Origin: a virus
Length of the DNA stretch: 23,883 nucleotides
Virus record (IMG/VR): IMGVR_UViG_3300044678_000102
Span: 1-23,883 of that record
Strand: one strand, 5' to 3'
Made by a program: the position numbers and the translations under genes. Below the pieces are notes generated by a model. The model was not told the DNA's origin, ran no database searches, and saw only the letters and a list, made by a program, of their open reading frames with translations. Shown piece by piece: positions 1 to 8,698 of this stretch. Numbering within the stretch: the first letter of the stretch is position 1; every line of letters begins with the position of its first letter.

Positions 1-2353
1 CGAAGGTCGCTCCATTTATATTTAATTCACCTGCACCAGAGTCCCTAATTTTAAATCCATTAGATACAAAATCTAAAACTGAATTTACTCCAGTTGCTTC
101 TGCATTTGAGTTGTTTGGATACAAAATTTGTGTGGTTAAGTTAAATGTATTTCTAACAGAATCATAAACATACCAAAAAGTAGAATTTGTTGATGATTTA
201 ATCATTACATACTTAGGGCGGAAACCAGTAAAAATAAAGCTGCCATCACTAGAGCCATTACCTGTATATGAACCCATTGCAGAGTAACCTGCGATAGCTG
301 AGAAGCAATAGGCTACATAAGTTCCACTACCTGAGTTAGTTGCTGCTGATGTTCCTACTGAAAATACTGTGCTAGTTGGAGAAGTATCATTCCAAGGAGC
401 TGTAGCAGTTGCAGCAGCATCGGTCAAATCAAGATACAAGTTCTTTGTAGCACCAAGGCTGGAATGATAAACAGCCCAAGATTGAGAAGTATTTCTTCTC
501 TTAACAATAATCATCTTTGGTGCAACACCCAAGCCATGCCCTACTGTAGCTGCTGAACCTGTGCCACTATAAGTCACTACAGAGAATCCAGCACTTGTAT
601 TAGCACTTACTGTTGAAGTAATAGAACCAGCAGTATTGGATGAGCCAGCACCGTTGGCTTTCCAGTTCCATGCAACAATTGAAGAACCTGAGCTATTGTA
701 TGCTGTGTAGTTACCATCATTTCCTACAGTAAAGCCATCTGTATCAAATGAAAGTAAACCATTGTTTGTGCTTTCAGTATATTCAGCACTTGTGTTATTT
801 GTAGATAATGCACCTTTAGCACCTGTTACAGCATTGACTAAAGCATGACTTGTAGCAGCACTTCTTGATTTCCACCAAATTAAATCAGGCTGAAAACCTA
901 CACCAGTTACAGCTCTGCTAGAGCCTGTTCCAGTATAAGTAACAATGTTAAAGTTCTTACCAGCCTGTGTAGATGCTGTTGCACCAATAGTAGGAGTAGG
1001 TAGGTTAAAAGTATTTAATGCTACAAAGCCTGTAGGTGGTGTGTATGCGAATGGTCTTTGACCGAAGTTTGTAGTAAATGTATCAGTTCCTGAAACAAAA
1101 CCATAAGCAATAGCCGCTGTCATTGTTTGATTTGCTGTAAATGACTGAGATGGATTTGAACCAGTATTAGGAACACCACTTGCCATCCAAGTTCCATTTT
1201 TGCCATACCAAATCTTACCAGCATCAAGGTCTAAGGCAACATTTATGATGTCGTTATCAGTAGCTGTAACTCCATATGAACTTGCAGAATTATTATGAAA
1301 TACTCTACCATCAGTTAAATAGCACCATGTATTTGCAGTTTCACCTAAACCCTGATTAGCACCATCTAAATTACAAATGCCTATTCGCCCATAAGTTGCA
1401 TCAACTAACAAAACTTCCCAATAATATTTTCCAGCAGATGAAAAAATAGTTGATGGAATAGCTGTTGAAACACTAGAAACCACAGTTAAATTGGCATTTG
1501 AAAAAGTACCACGACCACATAAAGGATTCATCACCGCATAGTTACTAGCAGTCGCACTTGTCAATGTCGGCACATCTGTCATGCTGTCATAAGTAACACC
1601 AGCAGTTAATGAGATGTTATTAGTAGTCCAGTTATTACCATTGCCACTAGAGTCTGCACCTAGTGTAGTAGTGCTAGTATTGTCAGAGAATGGCAAATAG
1701 AATCCATTAGTGCCATAAGTGCCAGCATATTTCTTAGGTTGCCATACTCCTGTAGAAGCATTGTTAGCACCAAAAGATGATGGAGTTAGGGCTTGACCAT
1801 CAATGAAGTTTGTTTCAGCTAAATATCCATCAAAGTAACTATTGTTGTTATAGTTTCTTCCGATATTTTGAGGTTGTGTATTATTAAAATCAAAATTAAA
1901 GTTTAAAGATGGATAAGTGGAAACAGAAAATGATGTAATTTGATTCCCATTTACATACATTTTAATTCTATTAGAAGATGTTGCTTGTGTTGTATCTACC
2001 GCAACAACAATATGATACCAAGCTGAAATATCTCTAAATACTTGAGTGGTTTCTAATTGAACTGCATAAGAACCTGATTGATAAGCATAAATACCTAAAA
2101 TATTTCCTGAGGCATTAAAATAGATAGCATCTTCTTGTGTTCCGCCACTTCCAGCAGAAATAAAATGTTGATTAGTGCTTAATGCTCCTCTTTTTATCCA
2201 AGCACTAAATGTAAACTTTTGTCTATCAGTAGCACTAGCTGGAGTTCTACTTAAATAAGCACTAGCACTAGACCTTAATCTTAATGATTTATCAAGGTTA
2301 TAGCCAAATTGACCTGAAGAACCTGCAATAATATTTGAGCCAATAACTGACAT
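1..2353 (-). CDS. Modular tail fibre or receptor-binding protein, LamG + SPRY + DUF7483-like repeats (3' end beyond window)
   Basis: This open frame starts at ATG 2353 and runs 784 codons to the window edge without a stop, so its C terminus is missing. The ATG has a Shine-Dalgarno (AAGGA, about 6 bases upstream) and begins 8 bases after the preceding fibre gene. By eye the domains are: a LamG/concanavalin-like jelly roll at residues 25-195 (FTFSAWIKRG near 47, AWYHIVVAVD near 111, MYVNG at 132), a SPRY/B30.2-like domain at about 305-450 (KYYWEV, RIGIC, DLDAGKIWYGKNGTW), and three related units of about 105 residues from 465, 586 and 693. Each unit has a VTYTGTGS-like strand followed by GF.P..I..K; they resemble DUF7483, which is found in phage fibres. 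The likely role is adsorption to surface polysaccharide or protein, inferred from the fold types and the position last in the late operon. The exact receptor is unknown. Confidence 0.8.
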   Translation of the reverse strand, partial: MSVIGSNIIAGSSGQFGYNLDKSLRLRSSASAYLSRTPASATDRQKFTFSAWIKRGALSTNQHFISAGSGGTQEDAIYFNASGNILGIYAYQSGSYAVQLETTQVFRDISAWYHIVVAVDTTQATSSNRIKMYVNGNQITSFSVSTYPSLNFNFDFNNTQPQNIGRNYNNNSYFDGYLAETNFIDGQALTPSSFGANNASTGVWQPKKYAGTYGTNGFYLPFSDNTSTTTLGADSSGNGNNWTTNNISLTAGVTYDSMTDVPTLTSATASNYAVMNPLCGRGTFSNANLTVVSSVSTAIPSTIFSSAGKYYWEVLLVDATYGRIGICNLDGANQGLGETANTWCYLTDGRVFHNNSASSYGVTATDNDIINVALDLDAGKIWYGKNGTWMASGVPNTGSNPSQSFTANQTMTAAIAYGFVSGTDTFTTNFGQRPFAYTPPTGFVALNTFNLPTPTIGATASTQAGKNFNIVTYTGTGSSRAVTGVGFQPDLIWWKSRSAATSHALVNAVTGAKGALSTNNTSAEYTESTNNGLLSFDTDGFTVGNDGNYTAYNSSGSSIVAWNWKANGAGSSNTAGSITSTVSANTSAGFSVVTYSGTGSAATVGHGLGVAPKMIIVKRRNTSQSWAVYHSSLGATKNLYLDLTDAAATATAPWNDTSPTSTVFSVGTSAATNSGSGTYVAYCFSAIAGYSAMGSYTGNGSSDGSFIFTGFRPKYVMIKSSTNSTFWYVYDSVRNTFNLTTQILYPNNSNAEATGVNSVLDFVSNGFKIRDSGAGELNINGATF

Positions 2354-2361
2354 AGTTATCC

Positions 2362-3129
2362 TTAACTATAGTTAGCTGTAAATACCGCATGAATAGAAGT
2401 AGAGCTTCTGACAATATAGTCAATTCTATCTACTGCTCCGCTAGAAGTGCTTAGAGTAGGTGCTGTTCCACCAATAAAGTCATAGTAAGAGCCGTAAGCA
2501 AGAGTTCTTGAACCTGTGCCATCTTGACTGATAAAGATTGAACCTGTTTGACCAGCAGTTAGGTTAGATGGGTTAGCAAGAGTTCTGTTACCACCTAGAG
2601 TTACTGAGAAGTTATTAGCTACTGCAAAGTCTGGAGTAATAGTTGAGCCATCAGTAAGGGCTGAGATTGCACCTCGCTGTGCAGCAGTAAATGATTGAGC
2701 TACATCAGTCTTAGCTGTGTCAGCATCATAGGCTTGGACATCAGTACCAATTGTTAAGCCCAAAGAAGTCTTTAATGTTGCGCCTGACTCAACTACAAAG
2801 TTTGTGCCATTACCAATTACTACACCATTGTCTGTAGCAGTAAGACCAGCAATATCAGCTAACTGAGCATCAAAGGCTTGCACATCTGTACCAATAACAA
2901 GACCTAGGGCTGTTCTAGCAGTAGAAGCACTTGTAGCTCCTGTACCACCAGCAGTAAGGGGAATAGTATCTCCACTTGTACCAGCTTGTAAGTCTTTCAA
3001 GTCAGACATTAACTGTCGAATAGCATTATTAATACCGCTAGGCGCACAGCCTTCTGCAATATTAATACTGTTAATGTCAGTATTATTATCTGGGTTTACA
3101 TCAAATTCGGAGATTTTCGTTTTTGGCAT
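2362..3129 (-). CDS. Short tail fibre-like protein
   Basis: This 255-residue protein starts at ATG 3129 behind AAGGAAT, downstream of a good candidate promoter. The N terminus carries the INIAEGCAPSGINNAIRQLM segment (residues 22-41) that I associate with phage fibre N-terminal attachment regions. The middle has two copies of a short unit, LGLVIGTDVQAFDA at 75-88 and LGLTIGTDVQAYDA at 123-136, a layout typical of trimeric fibre shafts. The C-terminal third (about 155-255) is beta-rich and Gly/Ser/Thr-rich (TLGGNRTLANPSNLTAGQTG) and may form a tip domain. It lies 8 bases upstream of the large LamG fibre gene, and the two are probably cotranscribed. It may be the adaptor or shaft to which the larger fibre attaches; this pairing is inferred. 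Confidence 0.72.
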   Translation of the reverse strand: MPKTKISEFDVNPDNNTDINSINIAEGCAPSGINNAIRQLMSDLKDLQAGTSGDTIPLTAGGTGATSASTARTALGLVIGTDVQAFDAQLADIAGLTATDNGVVIGNGTNFVVESGATLKTSLGLTIGTDVQAYDADTAKTDVAQSFTAAQRGAISALTDGSTITPDFAVANNFSVTLGGNRTLANPSNLTAGQTGSIFISQDGTGSRTLAYGSYYDFIGGTAPTLSTSSGAVDRIDYIVRSSTSIHAVFTANYS

Positions 3130-3151
3130 GGTTTACAATTCCTTTTATGCA

Positions 3152-3180
3152 ATTATCTTACTTAACTGTACCTATTTCAA
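3152..3180 (-). promoter_or_regulatory. Candidate sigma70 promoter for the fibre genes
   Basis: On the minus strand there is a -35 hexamer TTGAAA (3180-3175), a 17-base spacer and a -10 hexamer GATAAT (3157-3152). Each hexamer differs from consensus at one base. Transcription would start near 3145, giving a leader of about 15-20 bases with the ribosome site AAGGAAT before ATG 3129. It lies in the only gap larger than 60 bases in the late region. Not experimentally shown. Confidence 0.6.
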
Positions 3181-3198
3181 TCATTTTAGGCAGATTAT

Positions 3199-3223
3199 CC
3201 TATGAATATTTTGGACTCATAGG
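3199..3223. repeat. Inverted repeat upstream of the fibre promoter
   Basis: Perfect 7-base arms CCTATGA and TCATAGG are separated by 11 bases, between the end of the 715-residue ejection-type gene and the -35 box of the fibre promoter. No T-run follows on either strand, so it is a poor terminator. It could be an operator or an RNA hairpin. Confidence 0.35.
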
Positions 3224-3231
3224 TGCTTCAA

Positions 3232-5379
3232 TTACCTTTCTAATAATCCTTGTACTTGCTGCGATTCTCTTTCTCTTAGCAAATCGGATACTGCACCGCC
3301 ACCAGCAACACCTACAGGCGCACCATAAGTACCCTGTAAAGTTGGTGCGGAAAGACCTCTTGTAGCTTGGAAGGCTGAAACAGCACCTCTTGCTGGCTTA
3401 ACTAGACCTGTAGCTGCTGTAAGACCAGCACCAGTAGCGACATCACCACCAGCCATTGTCATTAAGCCAAGACCCTTCATTAAGTCCTCACCAAGTCTTG
3501 CAATTTCATAACCTGTCTTAGATGGGTTCATTGCTTGTGATGGTGTAACTGTCTTAGCTAAAGCAGTTCTAAACTCTCTCAAAGATTTTACTTGTTCTGG
3601 GGTAAATATCTCATTAGCCAATTGTGCGCCTTTGCCCATAATAAGCTCATCTACTTCCTTAACAATTTTAGATGCCGGCTTTACATTGCCTTGAGTGTCT
3701 TGCACCAATCTCATGTAAGCAGCTTGTCTAAACTCATTAAATTGCTCTGAGTTTTCCCCAAAGATGTCTTTGAACTTCTTAGCAACTCTTACAGCTACTT
3801 GGTTCTCACCAATTTTTGAAGTTCCAAATAGATAATTCATTGTTTCTACAGGAGTTAAATCCTTAGATGCAATCTTATCAATTATTTTCTGTGCATCAAC
3901 ATCAGCAGCTTTAGGGTCTACTTTAAACTTACTGTAGTAATCTTTAGCGATTCCTCTAGCATCTTTTAACTTAGCCAATTGGTCAGCATCACCAGAAGCC
4001 AATCCTTTAGTAATTGTGTCATCTAGCCAGTTATCAAACTCATTTCTAATTGTGCTAATAACTGTTCTATCTGTATCGTTAGCAGCAGTACCATAAAAAG
4101 AGTTTAGCTTCTTTCTTGTTGATTCTAAAGACTTTAAATTAATATCAGTAACTGTAACCCCATCCATCTTTGGAACAGCATTTTTAACCTCATTAAATGC
4201 TTTTACAGCAGAAGGGGTTAATTCTGGGTCAAATACTAAATTTTGTTCTTGAATAACTTTTTGAACTCTAAATGGCATTTCATCAACAGCAGCAACAGGA
4301 ATATTTAAAGCTCTTAAATCTGTAGCATCATAAGCCTTAGTAACTCCAGCCTTCATCTGTTGCTTTTGACCTCTAAGCATTTCATAGATAGTGCCACCAG
4401 CTTCAGTCTGGTTTGCAGCTCTAGCTTCTGGAGCAATTACTTGACCAACAAGACCAGCTTCTTCTTCAATAGCTTTTCTTTGTGCAAGGTCAAATCTTTG
4501 CATAATGTTTTGTGCTAACTTACCTCTGCCAGCATTTCTCATAGCTTCTTCACTAGCAATCTGTCTTACATCACCAGTAGATTGACCAAGAGTTAAAGGT
4601 ATTCTTCCTGTATCGGCTGCACTAGCTACAGATGTAATTCTGTCAGCTTCTTGTGCAAATTTAGAGCCTAAATTCTTGTAAGCATTGACAATAGCTTCTT
4701 TGCCTTTTTCTCCAAACTCATCAAAGTTAATGCCTGATTGTTTTAAGATGTCCTTAAACTGACCAGATACTTCTCCTGCTGAATTAAATACTGGCTTTCT
4801 AGCTCTTAAATAAGTAGCTAAAGCATCACCAACAACTTGACCACCTGCACCAAAAGCAGTATCTAAACCTACTTTAAAAGTGTCAAATTCTTGTTGAGAA
4901 CCTAACATCTGAGCAGCAGTTTCTTTTGCCGCAGATATTCCACCACTAGTTACTCCAGCAATACCAAGTCTAGTAGCTGCACTTTTAGCAACACTAGCAA
5001 GTTTGGCAGCAGGTATAAATTGAATAATATCGCCCACAAAACCGACTGCATCAACAGGAGATAAGCCTTGTTTGTTTGTATAGAATGGTTTTCCACCAAT
5101 AACTACATAAGGGTTACCCTTTTCATCCTCACCACCTTGAGAGCCTTCTACAGAGCTTAAAATGATGTCTTGTAAAGCTCTAGGGTCAGTAGTAGCCATA
5201 GTACCCATAAACATCTTAAAACTCTCAGGAAGGCTTACTTTAGCTCCTAGATACTCTGGTGTTTCAGATGTTGGTACTGGTAACTTTGCTATGCCAAAAT
5301 CTTCATTTGTCATCACTTGAGTTGATGGTTTTGCAACACCCTCAAATGGGTTTCCTTCTACTGGTGTAAGAGTAGCCAT
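3232..5379 (-). CDS. Large internal virion / DNA-ejection-type protein (715 aa)
   Basis: The start is ATG 5379, whose A is the last base of the upstream TAA (TAATG junction). I do not recognise a catalytic domain. A hydrophobic Ala/Gly-rich stretch spans roughly residues 110-165 (GFVGDIIQFIPAAKLASVAK), consistent with a membrane-active segment. The middle part (about 200-620) is a long charged helical region with motifs such as IPLTLGQSTGDVRQ near 255. The C terminus has another Ala/Gly-rich segment and ends in a charged tail (LLRERESQQVQGLLER). Its size, helical character and place at the end of a run of Ala/Gln-rich virion-type genes suggest one of the proteins ejected with the DNA. That role rests on gene order and composition, not on a recognised family. 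Confidence 0.65.
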   Translation of the reverse strand: MATLTPVEGNPFEGVAKPSTQVMTNEDFGIAKLPVPTSETPEYLGAKVSLPESFKMFMGTMATTDPRALQDIILSSVEGSQGGEDEKGNPYVVIGGKPFYTNKQGLSPVDAVGFVGDIIQFIPAAKLASVAKSAATRLGIAGVTSGGISAAKETAAQMLGSQQEFDTFKVGLDTAFGAGGQVVGDALATYLRARKPVFNSAGEVSGQFKDILKQSGINFDEFGEKGKEAIVNAYKNLGSKFAQEADRITSVASAADTGRIPLTLGQSTGDVRQIASEEAMRNAGRGKLAQNIMQRFDLAQRKAIEEEAGLVGQVIAPEARAANQTEAGGTIYEMLRGQKQQMKAGVTKAYDATDLRALNIPVAAVDEMPFRVQKVIQEQNLVFDPELTPSAVKAFNEVKNAVPKMDGVTVTDINLKSLESTRKKLNSFYGTAANDTDRTVISTIRNEFDNWLDDTITKGLASGDADQLAKLKDARGIAKDYYSKFKVDPKAADVDAQKIIDKIASKDLTPVETMNYLFGTSKIGENQVAVRVAKKFKDIFGENSEQFNEFRQAAYMRLVQDTQGNVKPASKIVKEVDELIMGKGAQLANEIFTPEQVKSLREFRTALAKTVTPSQAMNPSKTGYEIARLGEDLMKGLGLMTMAGGDVATGAGLTAATGLVKPARGAVSAFQATRGLSAPTLQGTYGAPVGVAGGGAVSDLLRERESQQVQGLLER

Positions 5380-6611
5380 TAATCACTCACTTTATAAAAT
5401 TTATCACCTTGTTGAACATAGTAAGCACCATCTTTACCTTTTTTTCCAATTATTCTTTTATTACCTATTGTAAAAGGCAATTCATCAGGCTTTTCCATAT
5501 TTTCAAAAGGACTCTTAATTTGATTAGGATTAGCGCCAAAGTCTTTAGCAAATGACCTGTAAGTATCAACATCAGCTTGAACATTCTTAGAGTAACTATT
5601 AACCATGCCATAAGCAGTAGCCATAATGTCATCTCTTTGTCTAGGAGTTAATGAACCACCCCTATCAATCTGTTGCGCCAAACCAATTAAAGATTGAGGA
5701 ATACTTGACTTGCCTTTGATAGTGGCAATATCACCCTGTTGCACAGCACCTTGTGGGTCATAAATCTTAGCTAGACCATAGATTAGTGTAGAGTCTGTTG
5801 CTGGGTTTTCTTTATCTTTTGCTGCACCTACCATAGCATTGTATCGTCTAGCAACTTCTCTATAGTCTTTTACTTGAGTATTGAACTCTTTGACATTTCC
5901 AGAGGCAGCTTGAGCAACAGCAGTAGGGTCAGCAGTATTAATCTTAGGAGCTTTTGCTTGGTCAGACTGAGTAATATAAGTTTGAACTCTTGTTCTGTCC
6001 TCATCAGAAAACTTATCTGGTGTCTTTAATCTTCCACCTTCATCTTTGATACCTAAAACACTAACTGCTTCTTTTACTTGGCTAGGAACATCAGACATCT
6101 TCATTGTTGCACCGCCCAATAATGGCAATGCTTTATCAATATTGGCTAACTCATCAAATCTTCCCATTCCAGCCAATACTGGTGCAATCTTATTAATGTC
6201 GTATGTATATCCAGTAAGTTTTTGAGTTGGAGCTTGATAAGCAGGGTAATCTTCTCCTGCATAGTCAGTTAATGGAGCTGGCACAGTCTGATATTGAGGA
6301 GTTGCTGCACTTGCATATAATTGTTTTAACTGCTGTGTTTCTTTTTGCTTGCGGACTAATTCAGATATTTGAGTAGCCTTTAGCATATCATTTAGGCTTC
6401 TATCCATAGAGCCTTGATAGCCACTATATCCACCTAACAAAGCCTGACCAATAGCCTGACCAGTACCAACTGGTCTAGCTTGTGCGCCTGACATAGATAG
6501 TAACTGAGCAAGAGCATTTAAAGCACCCATACTTAAGGCTTCATTCTTCATCTGCCCATATTGTTCTTGCCCAAATAATTGAGCTAGTGGATTTGTGTCT
6601 AATAGTGCCAT
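5379..6611 (-). CDS. Internal virion / ejection-type protein (410 aa)
   Basis: It starts at ATG 6611, four bases after the Ala/Gly-rich gene stops, and ends in a TAATG overlap with the 715-residue gene. The N-terminal 75 residues are Gly/Ala/Met-rich and helical (NPLAQLFGQEQYGQMKNEAL, then GTGQAIGQALLGGYSGYQGS). A central region at about 240-330 has the YREVARRYNAMVGAA ... LIYGLAKIYDPQGAVQQGD pattern seen in many phage virion proteins of unknown function located near ejection genes. The C terminus is basic and beta-like (TIGNKRIIGKKGKDGAYYV). Likely packaged in the head and released on infection, inferred from context. No enzyme motif is seen. Confidence 0.65.
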   Translation of the reverse strand: MALLDTNPLAQLFGQEQYGQMKNEALSMGALNALAQLLSMSGAQARPVGTGQAIGQALLGGYSGYQGSMDRSLNDMLKATQISELVRKQKETQQLKQLYASAATPQYQTVPAPLTDYAGEDYPAYQAPTQKLTGYTYDINKIAPVLAGMGRFDELANIDKALPLLGGATMKMSDVPSQVKEAVSVLGIKDEGGRLKTPDKFSDEDRTRVQTYITQSDQAKAPKINTADPTAVAQAASGNVKEFNTQVKDYREVARRYNAMVGAAKDKENPATDSTLIYGLAKIYDPQGAVQQGDIATIKGKSSIPQSLIGLAQQIDRGGSLTPRQRDDIMATAYGMVNSYSKNVQADVDTYRSFAKDFGANPNQIKSPFENMEKPDELPFTIGNKRIIGKKGKDGAYYVQQGDKFYKVSD

Positions 6612-6615
6612 TTTG

Positions 6616-7356
6616 TTATCCTAATAATGAATACACATTTGGAGTTGATGTTCTTTGGTTTAACAAAGACAAAGTTGGTGAATAATCAACAACACCTTGT
6701 GGTCTTGTATTTTGTCTGCCTTGATATAAACCGCCATAAGGCTGTTGTTGCTGACCGCCAAATAATTGATTACCTAATCTTAAAGCATCTATAGCATTTT
6801 TAGGAGTAATTGACATTGGTGCAGTAACTCCTGTAATTCCAGCAGTTCCACTTGGTAATGCCTCTGCACCACCTAAATATCCTAGACCACTAGATGCGCT
6901 TGTTCCTACACCACCCATGCCAGCGCCTAATGATGTTCCTGCTAAAGAACCTGTGCTTATACCTGTTCCAGCAGCAGCTCCACCAGCAGCAGTACCAGCA
7001 CTTAATCCAAATCCTGTAGTGCCAGAACCTACTGCACCTGTTGCAGCACTACCTAAAGCCTGTGAGCCTAAAAAGTCTGTCCCACCAGCAACGGCAGCTT
7101 GTGTAGCATTAGCAGCAGTTGTTCCGGCAACAGCAGCTTCAGTAGCAGTAGCTCCCTGAGCAAGAGCAGTAGCTTCAGCAGTATTTCCAGCAGCAATAGC
7201 TTCAGCGCCAAAATAAGCACCACCAGCAACGGCAGCAACTGTGTACCAACCCCCCGGAATTTCCTCATTGACTTTATCGTCAATCCATGAGCCGGCATCT
7301 TTTAAAGGGTCTGTTACTGTATCTACTATGTTGTCTATAAATCCACCGCCACTCAT
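6616..7356 (-). CDS. Ala/Gly-rich virion-type protein
   Basis: It starts at ATG 7356 with GGAGAACAAACT before it and overlaps the stop of the GNAT-like gene as ATGA. The 246 residues begin with an amphipathic segment (FIDNIVDTVTDPLKDAGSW) followed by a hydrophobic Ala/Gly stretch at about 38-60 (YTVAAVAGGAYFGAEAIAAG). Low-complexity Ala/Gly/Thr sequence follows to about residue 165, then a Gln/Gly/Tyr-rich tail (GGQQQQPYGGLYQGRQ). The glycine-zipper-like spacing suits a protein that inserts into membranes during DNA ejection. No named family is recognised. The low complexity opens other reading frames on both strands, which are artefacts. Confidence 0.62.
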   Translation of the reverse strand: MSGGGFIDNIVDTVTDPLKDAGSWIDDKVNEEIPGGWYTVAAVAGGAYFGAEAIAAGNTAEATALAQGATATEAAVAGTTAANATQAAVAGGTDFLGSQALGSAATGAVGSGTTGFGLSAGTAAGGAAAGTGISTGSLAGTSLGAGMGGVGTSASSGLGYLGGAEALPSGTAGITGVTAPMSITPKNAIDALRLGNQLFGGQQQQPYGGLYQGRQNTRPQGVVDYSPTLSLLNQRTSTPNVYSLLG

Positions 7357-7754
7357 AGTTTGTTCTCCACTATTACATACTTTTCAGTAAATCCTAATCT
7401 TCTCCAAAGTCTAGCAATTGATTCTCTTGCTGCGCCTTGAACCTTAGTAGCTCCCTGAGTTTTTAACAACTCTGTGAACTCTTTGTAAATCTCTTTGTCG
7501 CTTATAAACTTACCACCAATAGTAGTAATAAAAGCCACCCTGTCATTCGGATAGTTTAAGAAAGATACTGTGCAACAGCCTTTAATCTTTCCTAAATTAT
7601 CTAAAGCAACTATTAACTGCCATTGTCCATTAGTTAAAAATACTTTAACTTGGTCTAGTGAGTAGTCATCAGAATACTGTAAAGCATCTTCAATGAAACC
7701 ACTTACTAGATTCCAAGTCTGTGAAACAAAGTTCTTATGAACTATTTTAAGCAT
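7353..7754 (-). CDS. GNAT-like protein, possible T7 gp13-type internal virion protein
   Basis: The 133-residue protein begins at ATG 7754 with a TAATG overlap and ends in an ATGA overlap. The pattern of strands and helices is GNAT-like: N-terminal helix pair, WQLIVALDNLGKIKGCCTVSFL as central strands at about 45-66, and the C-terminal AARESIARLWRRLGFTEKYV (about 108-127), which matches the usual GNAT ending of a helix followed by the YxxxGF-type strand. It sits between ejection-type genes, as T7 gene 13 does, and is similar in length to gp13. It may be a structural or assembly protein that has kept the acetyltransferase fold, or a real acetyltransferase. Fold call moderate, role uncertain. 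Confidence 0.6.
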   Translation of the reverse strand: MLKIVHKNFVSQTWNLVSGFIEDALQYSDDYSLDQVKVFLTNGQWQLIVALDNLGKIKGCCTVSFLNYPNDRVAFITTIGGKFISDKEIYKEFTELLKTQGATKVQGAARESIARLWRRLGFTEKYVIVENKL

Positions 7755-8698
7755 TAAAAGTATGAGCCACCTAATAATCCACCTAATGCAGCGCCACCAA
7801 AACCACCAGCAGTAGGGTTCATAACATAGTTTCCAAAAGAACCTAAAGTATTTGAACCACCACCCATAAGATAACTTGCTCCTTGACCGCCTAAATAACC
7901 TAAACCAGCACCAGCCAAACTGCCGATAATAGGATTGCTTGGCATATTCTGTGTCTGTGTACCATAAGAACCCATAGGACTACCATATACAGAAGATAAG
8001 TAACCAGATAACTGTTGGTATGGTAACTGCTGACCAAAGTTGAATCTAGCCATTTGCTCTTGTAATGGTTGAGCTGCAATAGCTTCTTGAGCTGCACCAA
8101 CTTGTGCCAATTGCTGAGAAGGAATGAACTGCTGACTATATATAGAAGGAGCTGCTGCTGCTAATCCAGCCAAGCCTAACTGAGCCTGTTGTTGCAATCC
8201 ACGCTCTTGCTGATACTGTTGTCCTGCAATGTTAGAAGTTACATCACCTAAAGCACGACCATAACCTTCTGTAGCCTGTCCTAAAGCATTTTGCATTGCA
8301 CCAGAACCATAGCGACCAGACTTAGAATATAAACTAGCAATCTGTGGCAATACTTGATTTGAGAATTGTTGCTCTAGTGGTCTAGTAGCAGCTTGCATCA
8401 TCTGAGATTGATAAGGGTTACTACCTAGGAATGAACCACCAGCAGTTGCACCAATACCACCCAATGACTGTGTGTAAGCCTGTTGAGCTTGCTGTAGAAC
8501 AGGACTTGTTTGGCGAGCTAGAGCTTCTTGTTGAGCCAATGCTTCAGTAGTCTGAGTAGATGGGCTAACATAAGTCTGCCCTTGAAAGAATTGTGGCTGT
8601 GCGCCTGTCAAAAATAGACTTCTAGCCCTGTCCAAGCCCTCTGTTAAATAGGGTCTAAGAGTAGGGTCTATAGATGAGGTGGTTACTGTTTCTGCCAT
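7754..8698 (-). CDS. Gln/Ala-rich virion-type protein with glycine-zipper C terminus
   Basis: This 314-residue protein starts at ATG 8698 with a strong AAAGGA site. The N-terminal two thirds are Gln/Ala/Ser-rich helix (ALAQQEALARQTSPVLQQAQ near 53) with a conserved-looking YSKSGRYGSGAMQNALGQAT segment near 123-142, which I have seen in phage proteins next to ejection genes. The C-terminal 60 residues are a run of Gly-rich hydrophobic sequence (SLAGAGLGYLGG, FGGAALGGLLGG), typical of glycine zippers that cross membranes. The probable role is as an internal or ejection protein. This is inferred from composition and neighbours. No catalytic motif is visible. Confidence 0.62.
   Translation of the reverse strand: MAETVTTSSIDPTLRPYLTEGLDRARSLFLTGAQPQFFQGQTYVSPSTQTTEALAQQEALARQTSPVLQQAQQAYTQSLGGIGATAGGSFLGSNPYQSQMMQAATRPLEQQFSNQVLPQIASLYSKSGRYGSGAMQNALGQATEGYGRALGDVTSNIAGQQYQQERGLQQQAQLGLAGLAAAAPSIYSQQFIPSQQLAQVGAAQEAIAAQPLQEQMARFNFGQQLPYQQLSGYLSSVYGSPMGSYGTQTQNMPSNPIIGSLAGAGLGYLGGQGASYLMGGGSNTLGSFGNYVMNPTAGGFGGAALGGLLGGSYF

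Noticed and set aside
6917-7298. Several open frames on both strands across the Ala/Gly-rich gene
   Set aside because: Repeated GCA/GCT codons keep all frames open; their products are poly-Leu, poly-Ser or Pro/Ala low complexity with no ribosome sites.
7900-8100. 66-codon frame inside the Gln/Ala-rich gene
   Set aside because: It is an out-of-frame shadow with no start signal.
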